The notes: generated from the sequence alone by a model not told the origin. DNA of 64,000 nt from Hirudinaria manillensis (GCA_034509925.1 CM067529.1:6357001-6421000), one strand, 5' to 3'. Counted from the first letter of the stretch, positions 44,201-64,000 are shown. A program made the numbers and translations.

Positions 44201-45028
44201 TATTGTTTAAATTACATTTCATGATAGATTCACAAACAAATATTTTTGTTAATAATACTTGGTAAATTGAGAAATCCTAAAGGATTATATTACTTATGTA
44301 CTTATCGTATTACATTTATACCTCGTATCCAGGGAATGAGCATCATGGTGGCGGCCATGGAAGAGATGTGGGATCGAGATCCGGACGGTCGTCTTTCCGT
44401 TTCGACCGCGTACCATCGCCTCTTCTTCCTCCTCCAGAACGAACGAGACCATCCCGTTTCAAACAAACCATCACCTTTGGACATAGAAAGGAACTTGGCT
44501 TTCATGTCGAGTTGCAACGCGTCTTTGCCCGTCGTCGCTCACGTCGACGGATTCAACGTCAGAAACGTCGAATCGCCTAAAAACGGAAGCGGAGATTCAA
44601 AAGTGGGGGACATGCAAAACAGCATGACTTGCCTCTCCATAGATACGGACGACGACTACTTGGTCCCTCCCCTAAATTTAAAAGCTGCAAAACTTTTTAA
44701 TTGTGGATCCAGTCCCCAGGTTATGAACGGATACATCGTCAACAACACGACGGAGAAAATGTTCGTTAACCAATTTGGTCAGGACGGAAACAAAATAACT
44801 TCATATGATAACCATTACCCACAAAATTTAACTCCTTTTGGTATTCTGAGTAATGATAAATACCAGCCATTGCAACACATGTCTTTTGCACCCAATAATG
44901 AGATAACGCAGTTGGCTGGCTTGCCCTATGCAACCATGCAAGGATTTTCTTCGTCGAAAGGCGATTACTCGGAGCTCGTCGTTTCTAACCCCGAGAAGTC
45001 CAATTGCGTTGCATCTCCACACGTTTAA
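41276..45028 (+). CDS. ACVR2: Activin receptor type-2 (Punt/ACVR2-type) kinase
   Basis: Seven exons: 41276-41693, 41839-42167, 42296-42478, 43088-43357, 43472-43613, 43700-43830 and 44333-45028, giving 722 residues. It is a single-pass receptor Ser/Thr kinase that binds activin or BMP ligands and phosphorylates type I receptors. Seen in order: signal peptide (LIAFVIFLNQVQG); Cys-rich ectodomain with the ACVR2 spacing CW-x5-C-x4-TECV and YFCCCDSPKCN; membrane helix at about residues 158-181 (VIAVALLPIVVLAVLIVILFF); kinase domain with VAVKIF (Lys), WLITEF, HRDVKSRN, VGTLRYMSPEVL and LPFEEEVG-x4-SLEDM, the last diagnostic of ACVR2 rather than BMPR2. The DFG motif reads DYG (ITDYGLAL). The glycine loop is irregular (ARHSGGCVRKA where ACVR2 has ARGRFGCVWKA). 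Human ACVR2 ends soon after the kinase, but this protein has a tail of about 190 residues. Confidence 0.94.
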
Positions 45029-46839
45029 ATAATTTGTTTCAAATTTTGTGAACATTGTTATTAAAGTATCCTTCTTTTTTTCATGGATGTGTTTTTGAAT
45101 ATTTACTTAAATTTGAATGAGCTTTTGGAATGGTCTGAAATGCACTTTATTTAAAAAAAAAACCTTGTGATTTACTTCTAGAATCCTTTGTGTGTGAAAT
45201 CAAAGAATTTGTTAATAGCAGTCTGACATCCTCTAAAAATATGGATTGCATTGGTTGACTAGTGAGTACTTTGGTGATGTATGGGTCCTCATTAGCTTGT
45301 TTTTAATCTGTTTCAGATTACTTAGAGAGCATTAATTGTTTCAAAACATTTTTACTTCACGCTTGGCTAAATTTGTGACAACATTGTCTATAAAGTGACT
45401 TTATTTTCTTTAGACTTGCTTTTCATGTGAAGTAGAATCACCATCTCTATGGAGCATATGTACATTTTGGCTATTTATTGCATTGGTGTGGCATTATTAC
45501 TATTATTAATAAATTAATTACCAACCTGGGCTTACCCCTCACACCAGATCATGAAGGTCAAAACCAAAAGTGAACAAAGCAATAAGCAGTAGAATTTTAA
45601 TAGTTGCAAAAGAGAAACTTGAAGCTGGATGTATTTTGTGCTTTCGGTGGGAGGGTGGCCCAACCTTGTGCCAAGCGAACCTTCCATAATTTCTTGTTTG
45701 GCTTTTTTTTAATTTAATTTTTAAGACCTCAAACATTGAGAAATAAAATATGTGGAAAAGACTGAAGGCTTGAAATATCAATCTATTTATGACCTAATGA
45801 TCTTTAGATAATTTGCTCTTTTTCCAATTTTTAAATTTTCCACTAGCCTTTCTTGGGCTAAGGGCTTGAATCAAGAGTCGTAGTCTTAGTTGTGACACTT
45901 TCTTCCATTAAAGTTAAGTGAAATTCTATAGCCCAAATATATTCCTGAAGCAATGACCAATCAACATGAAAAATGATGACAAGTTTGCTATTTTAAAGCC
46001 TGCTGCCATAATCTCTTGCTGGCCTTTGTGGTACCATAATTTTCTAGTTTTGTTGTGTGAACGCCCCATTGATAAATGCCTTGACTTAACATCAAACTTC
46101 CCCATGGGGGTTTGCAATCTTCATTATTTTCCATGTTGTTACAGAGAAAAGCAATCAACTTTCTGGTCTCCTTTCCACTCTCCAAGAATGTTAAAATGTC
46201 TGTTGTAGTTAGTCTCACATAATATTTTTATCATTTTATGCTGCTGTATTTCTTATTACTCAAAATTTCAAAATGTCGAAGCCCTTATAGTAAGCGCAAC
46301 AATACGCCTTTCCCCACAATTCCCAAGCCAATCCTAATCAAGCCAGTCGCTATGGAAGTAATCTGTACTGTGCTCGATTGGCACTGCTTTCGAAACTTTA
46401 GCAATACATAAAATAGACTATCCAAGGTTTGAGAAGCTTTGAGAAGACAATTTGTTAGAGAAGCTAGAGCTGGGTCGATAATTAGAAAAATCAGATGAAT
46501 CGAGCGTTGCTTGCCAAGAAGAGTAGGAGGGACATAGTATGATTTATAGACCTATGGTACTTTACTGAAAATCTTTGCAAGAATCGATGCAAATATTTTC
46601 TCCAGGAGCTAGGTTAGTATGGGATCAAGCAGGCAGCGGAGGTAGCGCATAATAAAGTACGGATAATCGCCCTGCTTGCTCCGTGGCTCCGCTTTGAAAA
46701 CGTGGCTTTGCAACAAACGCACTGTGTTCTTGCGCTTGTAGAATCGCCGTCCCTCCGCACATTATTTGATTATTTCACATTCCTTACAGGTTAAAGTATG
46801 GTTCCATAAACCTATGATTCTCAGAATTCATTCCTATAT
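45029..46839. other. Spacer 3' of the activin receptor
   Basis: An ATTAAA near 45060 could end the receptor transcript. The rest holds no recognised gene. A locally GC-richer block at about 46620-46760 contains GCGGAG and CTCCGC in opposite orientation, perhaps the core of an old short repeat. Confidence 0.5.
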
Positions 46840-47187
46840 CTAATCCGCCTTTTTGAGGTAAAAAAAAGTGTACCCCGTGCCTTCTAATTTAAGAAACGTA
46901 GCCAATTTATCCACATCAACTGCTGCTGCGCATTTATATTCGCGGAGAAATGTTCTCGGAAAAATACCTTGAAGTTTAAAAAAAGAATCTTTACTTAAAA
47001 CGTTAGGACTTAAACTGGTGTAAATTATATTTTTATTGAAGTAATAAGATACTACAAAAACTGCGTCATTATCAAAGGCAAAACTGAAACGTTGGGAACT
47101 ATTTTGCATCTCGGAAGCATTGCTATTGTAATGATCTTTGTAATGTAGGCTCGAAGCACCGAAGCTGTAATCTTCGGATCTTCGCAT
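46840..47187 (-). CDS. Small unrecognised protein, divergent from OGT
   Basis: Uninterrupted 115-codon ORF whose start lies 176 bp from the OGT start, in the opposite direction. The composition is balanced and protein-like: YSFGASSLHYKDHY near the start, FAFDNDAVFVVSYYF in the middle, LKLEGTGYTFFYLKK at the end. No signal peptide, membrane helix or known motif is seen. It could be a single-exon gene, the last exon of a gene transcribed through a shared promoter region, or chance. I do not recognise a family. Confidence 0.4.
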   Translation of the reverse strand: MRRSEDYSFGASSLHYKDHYNSNASEMQNSSQRFSFAFDNDAVFVVSYYFNKNIIYTSLSPNVLSKDSFFKLQGIFPRTFLREYKCAAAVDVDKLATFLKLEGTGYTFFYLKKAD

Positions 47188-47362
47188 GTCGTTCCGCTTT
47201 TGGTGCTGAGGTTGATCGTCGTATATTTGGTGGTCCGTCGTTCGAGTCGTTTTTAAATTCGTCTTTTATGGTAAAATGACACACATAATTGTTGACAACA
47301 ACGGTAAGGGTAAGATGTTTGTTTTATTGCCTTAATAAGGTTTTTAATTCATGCAGAAACTT

Positions 47363-53300
<5,938 letters not shown>

Positions 53301-53566
53301 TTTCATCGCCTGCCGTCGTTTTGTACATAATTTTGCATGAGCACCTGTAAACATGTGTTGCTTCATGGTTTCAAATGAGATGCTTTACGTGGCTATAAAG
53401 GTTTAGATTTTAAATGAATGAAGGCTTGTGGTTTCATCTAATATCATCTTATTGGGTCTTAGAATGCATCGAGTCTGAAGCACTTTTTAACGTTTGAGTC
53501 GGTTTGTCGTGAGGCCGATTTGGGGATCGTCTGTTTCGCATCCTACTTACCGGAGGTTTTTGAGAC

Positions 53567-53572
53567 AATAAA
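53567..53572 (+). promoter_or_regulatory. Polyadenylation signal of OGT
   Basis: AATAAA, 267 bp after the OGT stop codon. Confidence 0.7.
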
Positions 53573-54550
53573 ACATGTTTAGGAGTTGTGGACGTGCGGT
53601 TGGGGATGCGTAGCGTGGAGCTGGTGCGTCGCTATTTTACGAAAGTCTCAGATTTCTTCCCAGCGTGGGGTGTGAAGTTGTGAACGAGTTCTGATTAGAG
53701 TCGGTTTGATGGCTGCTCAGCGGGCTGTGGGTGTTTTTGGCGAGGGTGCTGTGTCGTTAGTCGTGGACAGCAAGTCCAAACCCCGGCGGTTGGTTGTGAG
53801 TTGCCCAGCCAGATCCCAGCAGAACGAATTCAAAAGTTTTTTTCATTTCATCGCTGCTCAGTGTAACGCAGCTATTTCGATGTACGACTCCGTCGCTGGC
53901 ATTTTCATGCCACTTTTGGCGCTTAATCTCCAAATCTTTAATGGTAGAGATTGATGCGTTTAGGTTCTTTTTTACTACCCATAATATTAGGAAAAGTGGC
54001 ATGTAGTATTAAAGAGCAGCACATGCCGATCGGCTTCGGACAAATGAAGGCCAGGCCGGCTTTCGGTATTTCAAAGCTTGCAATCTCTTGAACTCAATAA
54101 TGCGTCTAATATTTGTAAATAACAAAATATGCATTAAGATGAGTTCAAGCAATTTTTTTTTTATAAAAAAAGTACTTCTTTAAAATTATGGGGGAAATCG
54201 ATGCATATGTGTAATGAAAGTCAAACGTTGCCGAGATTGGGGTAACTTCGAGGACGGCCCCATAAGCTATTACAAATTTATTTGTTTAGTATTTTGTAAC
54301 TTTTAAAGTTTAAGTAAAATTTATCTCTATCTAAAACAATTTCTAGTTAATATTTGTGAATTTTTGAAAAAAATCAAATTTTCACTTTTATTTCAACTGT
54401 AGCAGTCGTTTGAAAGTTTGAACATCGTTTGTTCGTGGGCGTCTGAGATAGGAGTTCCTAGTATAGCCCGTTTTTTCATGAATTTTCGAGTCGAATTTTG
54501 AGGAGTTGATATACCGATCTCATTTTTCGAGTTTTTGTCAACGTGTTAAA
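53573..54550. other. Spacer between OGT and the RRM gene
   Basis: No recognised gene. It must contain the promoter and 5' UTR of the RRM gene. An 82-codon ORF at 53706-53954 has no known similarity. Confidence 0.55.
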
Positions 54551-57500
54551 ATGGACTCGAAAATGTACAAGACTCCGAACGAGGCAGAATTGTTAGCCTT
54601 GATGGACAGGACGGGGTATCAAATGATTCAGGAAAATGGCCAAAGAAAATATGGGCCTCCCCCTGATTGGGTTGGAAAACCACCACCTAGAGGTTGTGAG
54701 ATTTTTGTTGGAAAAATACCACGTAATTGCTACGAGAATGAGCTTGTGCCAGCCTTTGAAAAGATTGGAAAGATATATGAGTTCCGACTGATGATGGATT
54801 TCAGGTTACTCAAGATTTACTGAAAATTAATCTATTCTAAACTTTTTTACGATAGAATATAGCTTTGAAAATTTATGAATTTAAGCGGATGCAATCGAGG
54901 ATATTGTTTCGTAATGTATACCAACAAGGAGGATGCCAAGCGCGCTATTCAAGAAATGAACAATTATGAAATCAGGAAAGGACATTTCCTAGGCGTCTGT
55001 GCTTCAGTTGATAACTGTAGATTATTTGTTGGAGGTATTCCTAAAGACAAGCAAAAGCACGAAATCATGGCTGAAATCGAGAAGGTTACAACATTTCTGA
55101 ACTTTTTTTTTATTGAACCAAATTCAGTCAATTGGAATCATTTGCAGGTGACCGATGGAGTGGTGGATGTGATTGTGTATGCAGACGTGTCAGATAAAAC
55201 CAAAAATCGTGGGTTTGCATTTGTGGAATATGCCAGCCACAGGGATGCCGCCATGGCTCGCAGGAAACTCGTCCCTGGGAAAATAAAGCTTTTTGGAAAT
55301 CCAATTGCCGTGGACTGGGCCGAACCAGAAAAAGAAGTCGCTGAAGATGTAATGTCAAGGGTTTGTTGTTAGAAAGGTCTAGGCATGCCATGTGATTCAC
55401 AATCATGTAGTTTATGATATTTCATGAACATTTTCAATTCACTTTCATGAGATTGTGAAGAAGAATTTGTTAGCATAGATTTGAAATGTTTCATGCTAAA
55501 AGAATGTCTCATTGAACTTTGGTATCTTTAATGTTTGATGTTCCCATCAGAAGTTTCTTTTATTGACAGTTTATTGGGCCTGGAAATTGGTGACAGTTTT
55601 TATATTGATGTTTTTTGTTTGACCCACGATCATACTTGTATTGAATTTAACCTAATATATGGTAAAACATTAGTAGTCACATGGTCAATTAGTCATAATC
55701 AATACTTTATCATGACTGATTTCTTTATAATTTATAACTAATAATATTATAATTATTTTTTTCATTGTTGAGGCGCATTTCGAGTAGATTAATTGATAAT
55801 AAAATAGTTAATTGACAATAGAACCTCAACTGTTGTGGTGGTGTGAATCCTCAGGTGAAAGTTCTTTACGTGAGGAACCTGATGCTGGGCACCACGGAGG
55901 AAACTTTGAGGAACGTCTTCAACATGGCTGTCGGCAGAAGAGACGCCGTCGAGAGAATCAAGAAAATCAAGGACTACGCATTCATTCACTTCACTGACCG
56001 CCATGATGCAGAGAAAGCACTGGCTACCATAAATGGTAGTTGATGACTTGTCGAGTCAGAGATGATGACGATTATTCATTACGGTTTCATACGTGCTTGC
56101 ATGAACATCTGCTTAGAACGCCGGATTCCGTGGCTGCTGTCCATTTTTCAGAACAAGGGTTGAGTGCTTCCTTATATTCTAACCACCAAGTTCATCTTTC
56201 TCGTTCCTACTTATTTACTTGTTTATTTATTTATTTATTTTAAAATTATTTATGAATAACAGTTAGCTTTCCTAATTCTTCTCATTTCCAACTTTCTTTC
56301 GCAAGTTTAATGGTTCGTTAGTTTTCAAGTGATGTTGAATAGCTGAGTTGAGTTAACATTGGTTAGTTGGATTGATGTTAACGGTTGATTAGCTAACGTT
56401 GCTTAGTATTGTTTTGGAGTTTAACATGTTGTAGAACAACAACTGATGAAGTCATTTGATGCAAAATTTGTTGCCAACGCAGGGAATTATTTGGAAGGAT
56501 CCATGGTTGAGGTGATGTTTGCCAAACCTATTGACAAGGAATCGTACATTCGCTACACAAAGAACATCGGTGGACATCACCCCAATTCGACTAATAAGAA
56601 CCAGGACAAATGTTTGATCACAGAGGTCGCTTCTCATTTCTTGCATTTCAAGTTTAATTCGTTTTAATTGTTGTTCATGTTATCAGTTAGTTGTAATGTG
56701 TTGTTCTTGCAGCAGTTGAAGCAGTTGTCAGTTCACGACAACAAACAAAATGCTTTCAATAACAGGTATTTCTGCTCATTTTAATGAATCATATTTGAAG
56801 GACATCGTTTCGAAACTGAACTGGTAGTTCAAAGAAGACAAATTCTTCTTCTTCTATTAAAAATTCAAAATTTCCAATTTTGACCTCCTTTCGGAACTCG
56901 ACTTTGAACATTTCCAGCGGCACCGGCAGTGCTTTGTTCATGCCGAACACGCTGGTAGGTGCTAGACCGTCGAACCCAGGAATGCTTTACAACGCCAACT
57001 TTTCGGGATTTCCACAACCACAGCTGAAGTCCATTTTACCCCTGCCATTGTTTCCTACTACGCCTGCCATTTCTCCCCATCCTCTCATACCCTTCCACCC
57101 AGGACAGGTAAAATTGGCAAAAACCTCGATCTATGATCGACGATCGCTCTCATTCTCTTGGCATGTTTTGTCGCAGGTGACGTCCATTGCCAACCAATCT
57201 GCCATGGCCTACGTTTACAATGCGTCGTCGGCCGTCGAGAACAATCCTTACCTTCAGTCCTCCTTATCCATGAAGATGGATCACTCGCAGTTCGGCAAAC
57301 ATTTTCCATCGGGTTTTAAGGTGAGCGATGGAATGAAAATAAACAAGAGTTTCGTTGTTCGCGTCGTAAGTGTTGCTCGTTTCGAATCTGAGGTCATGGA
57401 TGAAGGTCGAGTGAAGTCTCGCCAAATGGATGGACAAGGAGGACTCTCCATCAGGGATCACGGCGGAGGGGACAACCCTGCGGGATTCAGAAGCTCTTGA

Positions 57501-57618
57501 ACTCCGTTCGAGATGTGCTCGCCGATGTTGCATTATGTTCTTTGTTTTAATCGTTATTGTTTGTCAGTTCTTTTGTTTCCAGGCTTTCCTCGGTGCCACG
57601 TGTCAGAGAAGCCCTTAA
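54551..57618 (+). CDS. Three-RRM protein of the A1CF/RBM46/RBM47 group
   Basis: Nine exons: 54551-54804, 54886-55084, 55148-55360, 55855-56035, 56483-56625, 56713-56765, 56918-57107, 57177-57320 and 57583-57618, giving 470 residues. These RNA-binding proteins regulate mRNA editing, splicing and stability. The N-terminal [18 protein letters not shown] and [15 protein letters not shown] are the signature of the group. RRM1 starts near residue 49 ([14 protein letters not shown]), RRM2 near 130 ([29 protein letters not shown]) and RRM3 near 223 ([16 protein letters not shown]). The C-terminal part is proline-rich and low in complexity ([23 protein letters not shown]). No C-terminal double-stranded RNA-binding domain like that of A1CF or RBM46 is visible. 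The last exon codes for only 11 residues plus the stop and is the least certain part. Choosing among the three vertebrate paralogues is not meaningful by eye. Confidence 0.92.
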
Positions 57619-57847
57619 TCTCGACTTGAAGCGAGTTTTTGCGATCGTTAACGTTTGACCATCAGGAACGTCATTTACTCCACTATACTTTGTTGCTCCT
57701 TTCAATTTAGCATCCGATTGAAATCCACATTTTCATAGAGTACACGATCAGGTTATTGATTGGCTTGCATCACTTTCAATCACATTTTATCAATCATCAT
57801 CATCATCATCATCGATGAGCATCAGGCGAAGATGGCAAATATTTTTT

Positions 57848-57853
57848 AATAAA
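57848..57853 (+). promoter_or_regulatory. Polyadenylation signal of the RRM gene
   Basis: AATAAA, 230 bp after the stop codon and about 260 bp before the convergent nAChR stop. Confidence 0.6.
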
Positions 57854-58114
57854 TTGGGAATGCAAGAAGTTCTTGAGGACATTTTTTCTACGAGACGATC
57901 TTGAATAATTATTCAACATGGCTCCGATTGCACTGTTTCTATGGTCTTGCGTAAATAAATTGTTCCGTTTCTGTTCCATTTTGCGTGTTCTCGCAATTCA
58001 TTGTTCTCTTTCGAAGCTACGTTTTCAGATCATTTCGTGCGATGTCGAGTTCATACAAAGCTTTCAAACAAACCGCGTCATGTTCCATCACTTTCAGGAG
58101 CCAACTTCGGGGTT

Positions 58115-61020
<2,906 letters not shown>

Positions 61021-61555
61021 AGCTCGGATCACTTCGAAAGCCATTTTCCAATGCAACACAATTCTTCCTTCGTGAAGTTTTTTTTTGCAACCCCTGCAGC
61101 CTGGCTGCATGTGCTCGAAATAAACTTGTTCAATTCTTTGTGTTTTTTGTGTTAATCTTAAATAACGATTTAGAAAAAGTATTTCTTCATCAGATGTTAA
61201 ATGAGATTAGATGCAATAAATTAAGCATTTCATTGCGTTTTTGTATGGCATCATTTAGTCATAGAAGCATATTTCTATTTTTAAACTCTACGTCAGAGCG
61301 AATTACAAGAAAATCTTGATTAAGTAACTATTTAAATTATTTAAATTTTTATTAAAATGATGTGAACACGGAGTTTCTACATTTTATTAAGAAGACAATT
61401 TCAAGAGTAAAATGCAATTGTCTGAAAATTAGTTATTTATGTTGTTGTTATGGAAGTTTCCTTTCACACGAAGTACTCATTTCGAAAGTTATAAAAATAG
61501 TTTATCTGCAAAATCTTCTCTAAAATCGCATAATTATTCTGAAGTTGTACACAAA
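61021..61555. other. 5' flank of the nAChR gene
   Basis: AT-rich, no gene recognised. It contains the nAChR 5' UTR and promoter side. An upstream in-frame ATG at 61110-61108 would lengthen the signal region, but MKICSRS gives the cleaner signal peptide. Confidence 0.55.
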
Positions 61556-61906
61556 TCAGTCCTGCAAGCGTTCAATTTCGATCCATTCCCTCATGTAATC
61601 GTTGAACATGCCTCCGAGTTCCGGAGTCAAATGGTCAAGAAACTCTTTTCCAACCCTCACAAGAAGGGATGGAATAAATCCCCATCCTTCGATGAAACCA
61701 ATGGCTGTCTCGAGCTGTTCCACCCTGTCCTTTCTGGAGAAAAAGGACAAGATTCTCTTGGTTCTGGCTTTCACTATTGCCAACTTCGAGACAGGGGGCA
61801 TGTTCCTGTATGAATTCAGTAACTTTATATCCGCAAAGGAGCAATTAGAGCGAGCACGAGTGATGTCCAGAAAGTAGCAGACAACGAGTGCCTTGATCAA
61901 AATCAT
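61556..61906 (-). CDS. Small secreted-type protein, unrecognised
   Basis: An uninterrupted minus-strand frame begins with a plausible signal peptide (MILIKALVVCYFLDITRARS) and codes for 116 residues. It has a basic middle (VKARTKRILSFFSRKDR) and an amphipathic C-terminal half (FIPSLLVRVGKEFLDHL). Only two cysteines are visible, one in the signal region. An upstream in-frame ATG at 61933 would add nine residues before the hydrophobic segment; 61906 gives the better signal peptide. I do not recognise a family. It may be one exon of a larger gene together with the segment at 61943-62101. Confidence 0.4.
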   Translation of the reverse strand: MILIKALVVCYFLDITRARSNCSFADIKLLNSYRNMPPVSKLAIVKARTKRILSFFSRKDRVEQLETAIGFIEGWGFIPSLLVRVGKEFLDHLTPELGGMFNDYMREWIEIERLQD

Positions 61907-61942
61907 TTTACGATTGGAAGGTTGAATAAACAACGACTTTTA

Positions 61943-62101
61943 TTAATTCTCCTGATGCAAAGAATAAAAGACGTCAAGTACTGTCAAGATTATTCCAGAA
62001 TTAATAAAATTAAGAAAAGCTAAATGCTTTAATCCTCTTGCAGTATTATTAACATTGTTATTAGATACCGCTTCTAACGCGATCTTTGAGTAGCTTTTAA
62101 A
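61943..62101 (-). CDS. Possible exon upstream of the small secreted ORF
   Basis: After an acceptor-like TTTTACAG (62102-62109 on the minus strand) an open frame of 52 codons reads protein-like sequence (KIALEAVSNNNVNNTARGL, FINSGIILTVLDVFYSL) and ends at a TAA. Part of it falls within a 49-bp duplication (62017-62065). No partner exon was identified. Confidence 0.25.
   Translation of the reverse strand, partial: FKSYSKIALEAVSNNNVNNTARGLKHLAFLNFINSGIILTVLDVFYSLHQEN
62017..62065. repeat. 49-bp direct repeat, copy 1
   Basis: Begins AAGCTAAATGCTTTAATCC and ends GTTATTAGA. It is identical to 62633-62681, 616 bp away. Confidence 0.9.
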
Positions 62102-62632
62102 CCTGTAAAATGAACTTCGGCTGGCAAAATAGTAGACTTTGATCCAATAACGCACAAAGTTTTTTCGTTGAAAATAAAATAAAGGGTTTCATTGTTGGCT
62201 GTTCAGCATTTTTAGGCTCGATGAGGTGATATTCTGCTCCTACAAAAGCAACATTGAGACTGTGATTGCACCTAAAGTTCCTACTTATCCAACCAATGTA
62301 AAAATATTGCAAAAAGTAAAATAATTTGAAATGGGACCTTATAACTTAAGAAAAGTTGAATCTGAAGATCTCTTAACCTTCTAAGGGGCATCTACACGGA
62401 GACCTCAATAAACTCTAAAAATAATTAGCGAACATATGTGCTATCAAAATGTATAAAAATTATCGATAGCTCGATATATCATAAGGAACAAAGTCTTGGA
62501 AGCAAAAATCGCATGTTAATGTCGTGGTCTCCATGAAGTGGTTGGTTGGAGATGTCATCAAGATGCCGAACCAGAAGTTATTGCTATGCATGAAGAACCA
62601 TGATGAGTCCAGAGTGATCCCTGATACGTCTG

Positions 62633-62681
62633 AAGCTAAATGCTTTAATCCTCTTGCAGTATTATTAACATTGTTATTAGA
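62633..62681. repeat. 49-bp direct repeat, copy 2
   Basis: Identical to 62017-62065. The surrounding sequence is unrelated between copies. Both contain CCTCTTGCAG, an acceptor-like string. Confidence 0.9.
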
Positions 62682-63221
62682 ATACCAACGTGGTGATTTG
62701 CGATGATTGTTTTACAAAACCGGATTACAAAACGGTTACAATTACACGTGTTTAAATGAGGATTTAATAATATTGAATTATGGTCAGATTAACCTTGACG
62801 AAAGGTAATACCTATCATCTAACTGCCTTCCTACTTTTATAAAAATTTGACGATTTGATCATATATTTTTTCACTTTAAACATTTTACGTGTGCACGATG
62901 AAATTTGTAATGTGTTTTATTTATATAATTCTTACATTATATATTAAGCTCGCCTGTTTTTGTCTAATAAAGCTCTGCCGAAGAAATTTATAATCTTCGA
63001 TCAATTGAGAAAACGAGAAAACTATTGCTCAGAATAGATTTAAAATTAATTTAATAATTATAAATGCAATTATTTCTTAAAAATTAAATAAATAAAATAA
63101 ATAATACGATAATCTTTTAAACTGAGATATTGAGGCAATGTTTTTGCAGTCGGGTTTCCCAAAGAGCCCGCATGAGCTTAAACGTTAGCCTTCGTAAACT
63201 TTTTTGAGTAGCCATTAAATC
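62682..63221. other. Spacer 5' of snurportin-1
   Basis: AT-rich, no gene recognised; the promoter side of SNUPN. Confidence 0.6.
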
Positions 63222-64000
63222 ATGGAAGAAATAGAATCTGCTCTGGCATTGGGCTTCAGCTTATCTTCAGAGCAAAATTGTCCTTCGTCAATTCATCCTC
63301 GTTTCAATAACTACAAATATAAAGCGAAGTTGGCTGACAATCAAGAAGAAAGGCGAAAACGAGTTGTAGAATCCTCAAAAGCGTTAGTTGCTAGTTTGAA
63401 CTAATTAATGCAATCAATATACCAGTATATCAATATACCATAGTAATTACTTATTAATAACTAAGAAACTAATAAGTTTTGAATAATGGGCTATGTAGGT
63501 GTCTTGAGAAAAGAGCTAAACATATTTATTAGTTACTGCTGCTGAACATAATTTTTTCTGTTAGTCGGAGGGAAGAATTGTTAAATGAACTGAGGGAAAT
63601 AACTTCTGAAGAGAATATAAAAGGCCAGAAGAAAAAACACAAGAAATTTGGTGATCATGTAAGTTTTGTTTGGTTTCAATTATTTGTTGGTTAATCAGGT
63701 TATCTATTTTTCCAATGCTTTTAGTTAATGTTGTCTGAGTGGCTACTTGAAGTTCCAGAAGATCTTGAAGAAAATTACAGTATTGTTCTTTGTTGTGCCG
63801 GAAAGAGATGTTTAGTTGTAGCAGCAAGGGTGAGTTTTAATAACGCTTTCAAACAATATTTTGTTTATGTATTATTCTTCACTTCATCCATGGCATAAGG
63901 ATTCAGCTAATTTAATTTTCATAAAGTCTAGCCTTCTGTGTACACAATAATTGGTTGAATGTAGGGGATCACAACATGTTACGATAAGTCTGGAAGAATT
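63222..64000 (+). CDS. SNUPN: Snurportin-1, 5' part, cut by the right edge
   Basis: Exons 63222-63382, 63565-63658, 63725-63829 and 63965 onward join in phase to about 132 residues before the window ends. Snurportin-1 binds the trimethylguanosine cap of assembled U snRNPs and carries them into the nucleus with importin beta. The N-terminus MEEIESALALGFSLS, HPRFNNYKYK and the ERRKRV basic stretch match the importin-beta-binding region. The ARREELLNEL segment follows. LMLSEWLLEVPEDL starts the cap-binding domain (human LMLSEWLIDVPSDL), then AGKRCLVVAARG and TTCYDKSG. The start codon corresponds exactly to the human one. The rest of the cap-binding domain lies beyond the window. Confidence 0.95.

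Noticed and set aside
46535-46830. Possible MITE with inverted ends around TATGATTTATAG and CCATAAACCTATG
   Set aside because: The ends match only partly when aligned in opposite orientation, and no target duplication was found.
53706-53954. 82-codon ORF between OGT and the RRM gene
   Set aside because: No recognised similarity; it lies in the expected UTR and promoter region.

Overview
The window is nuclear DNA of an invertebrate animal, probably a bilaterian. It is AT-rich, its genes are broken into many short exons with GT-AG introns, and its introns and spacers carry long microsatellites. The genes belong to metazoan families: a sclerostin-domain secreted protein, an activin type II receptor, a thioester (alpha-2-macroglobulin type) protein, a nicotinic acetylcholine receptor alpha subunit, OGT, GEMIN2, snurportin-1 and cytosolic lysyl-tRNA synthetase. 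I cannot fix the phylum. A short run of TTAGGG-type repeat in one intron is a weak hint only. Exons were assembled by hand from splice signals, reading phase and remembered family sequences. For the ten recognised genes the phases add up to whole open reading frames.

Layout. 1-1431 (-): the 5' part of a large serine-rich protein that runs off the left edge. 1444-6798: spacer with several tandem repeats and one possible orphan exon. 6799-10159 (-): SOSTDC1-like BMP/Wnt antagonist, 2 exons, intron full of microsatellites. 10160-14487: spacer with a decayed Tc1-type transposon (12225-13833). 14488-17307 (+): aldo-keto reductase, 9 exons. 17647-19428 (-): GEMIN2, 8 exons. 20253-23353 (-): lysyl-tRNA synthetase, 15 exons. 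25062-39072 (+): thioester protein with a C-terminal netrin-like module, about 37 exons. 41276-45028 (+): activin type II receptor, 7 exons. 46840-47187 (-): small unrecognised ORF. 47363-53300 (+): OGT, 20 exons. 54551-57618 (+): three-RRM protein of the A1CF/RBM46/RBM47 group, 9 exons. 58115-61020 (-): nicotinic receptor alpha subunit, 6 exons. 61556-62101 (-): unrecognised small secreted-type ORF and exon. 63222-64000 (+): snurportin-1, cut by the right edge.

The genes are mostly unrelated neighbours, as expected in an animal genome. Two, GEMIN2 and SNUPN, act in spliceosomal snRNP assembly and import. Two belong to TGF-beta/BMP signalling (a receptor and an antagonist). I found no operon, CRISPR array or clear new system. 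The observations most worth following are an nAChR intron that is a multiple of three and wholly open because it is mostly a tetranucleotide repeat, the architecture of the thioester protein, the altered kinase motifs and long tail of the activin receptor, and two GC-AG introns.
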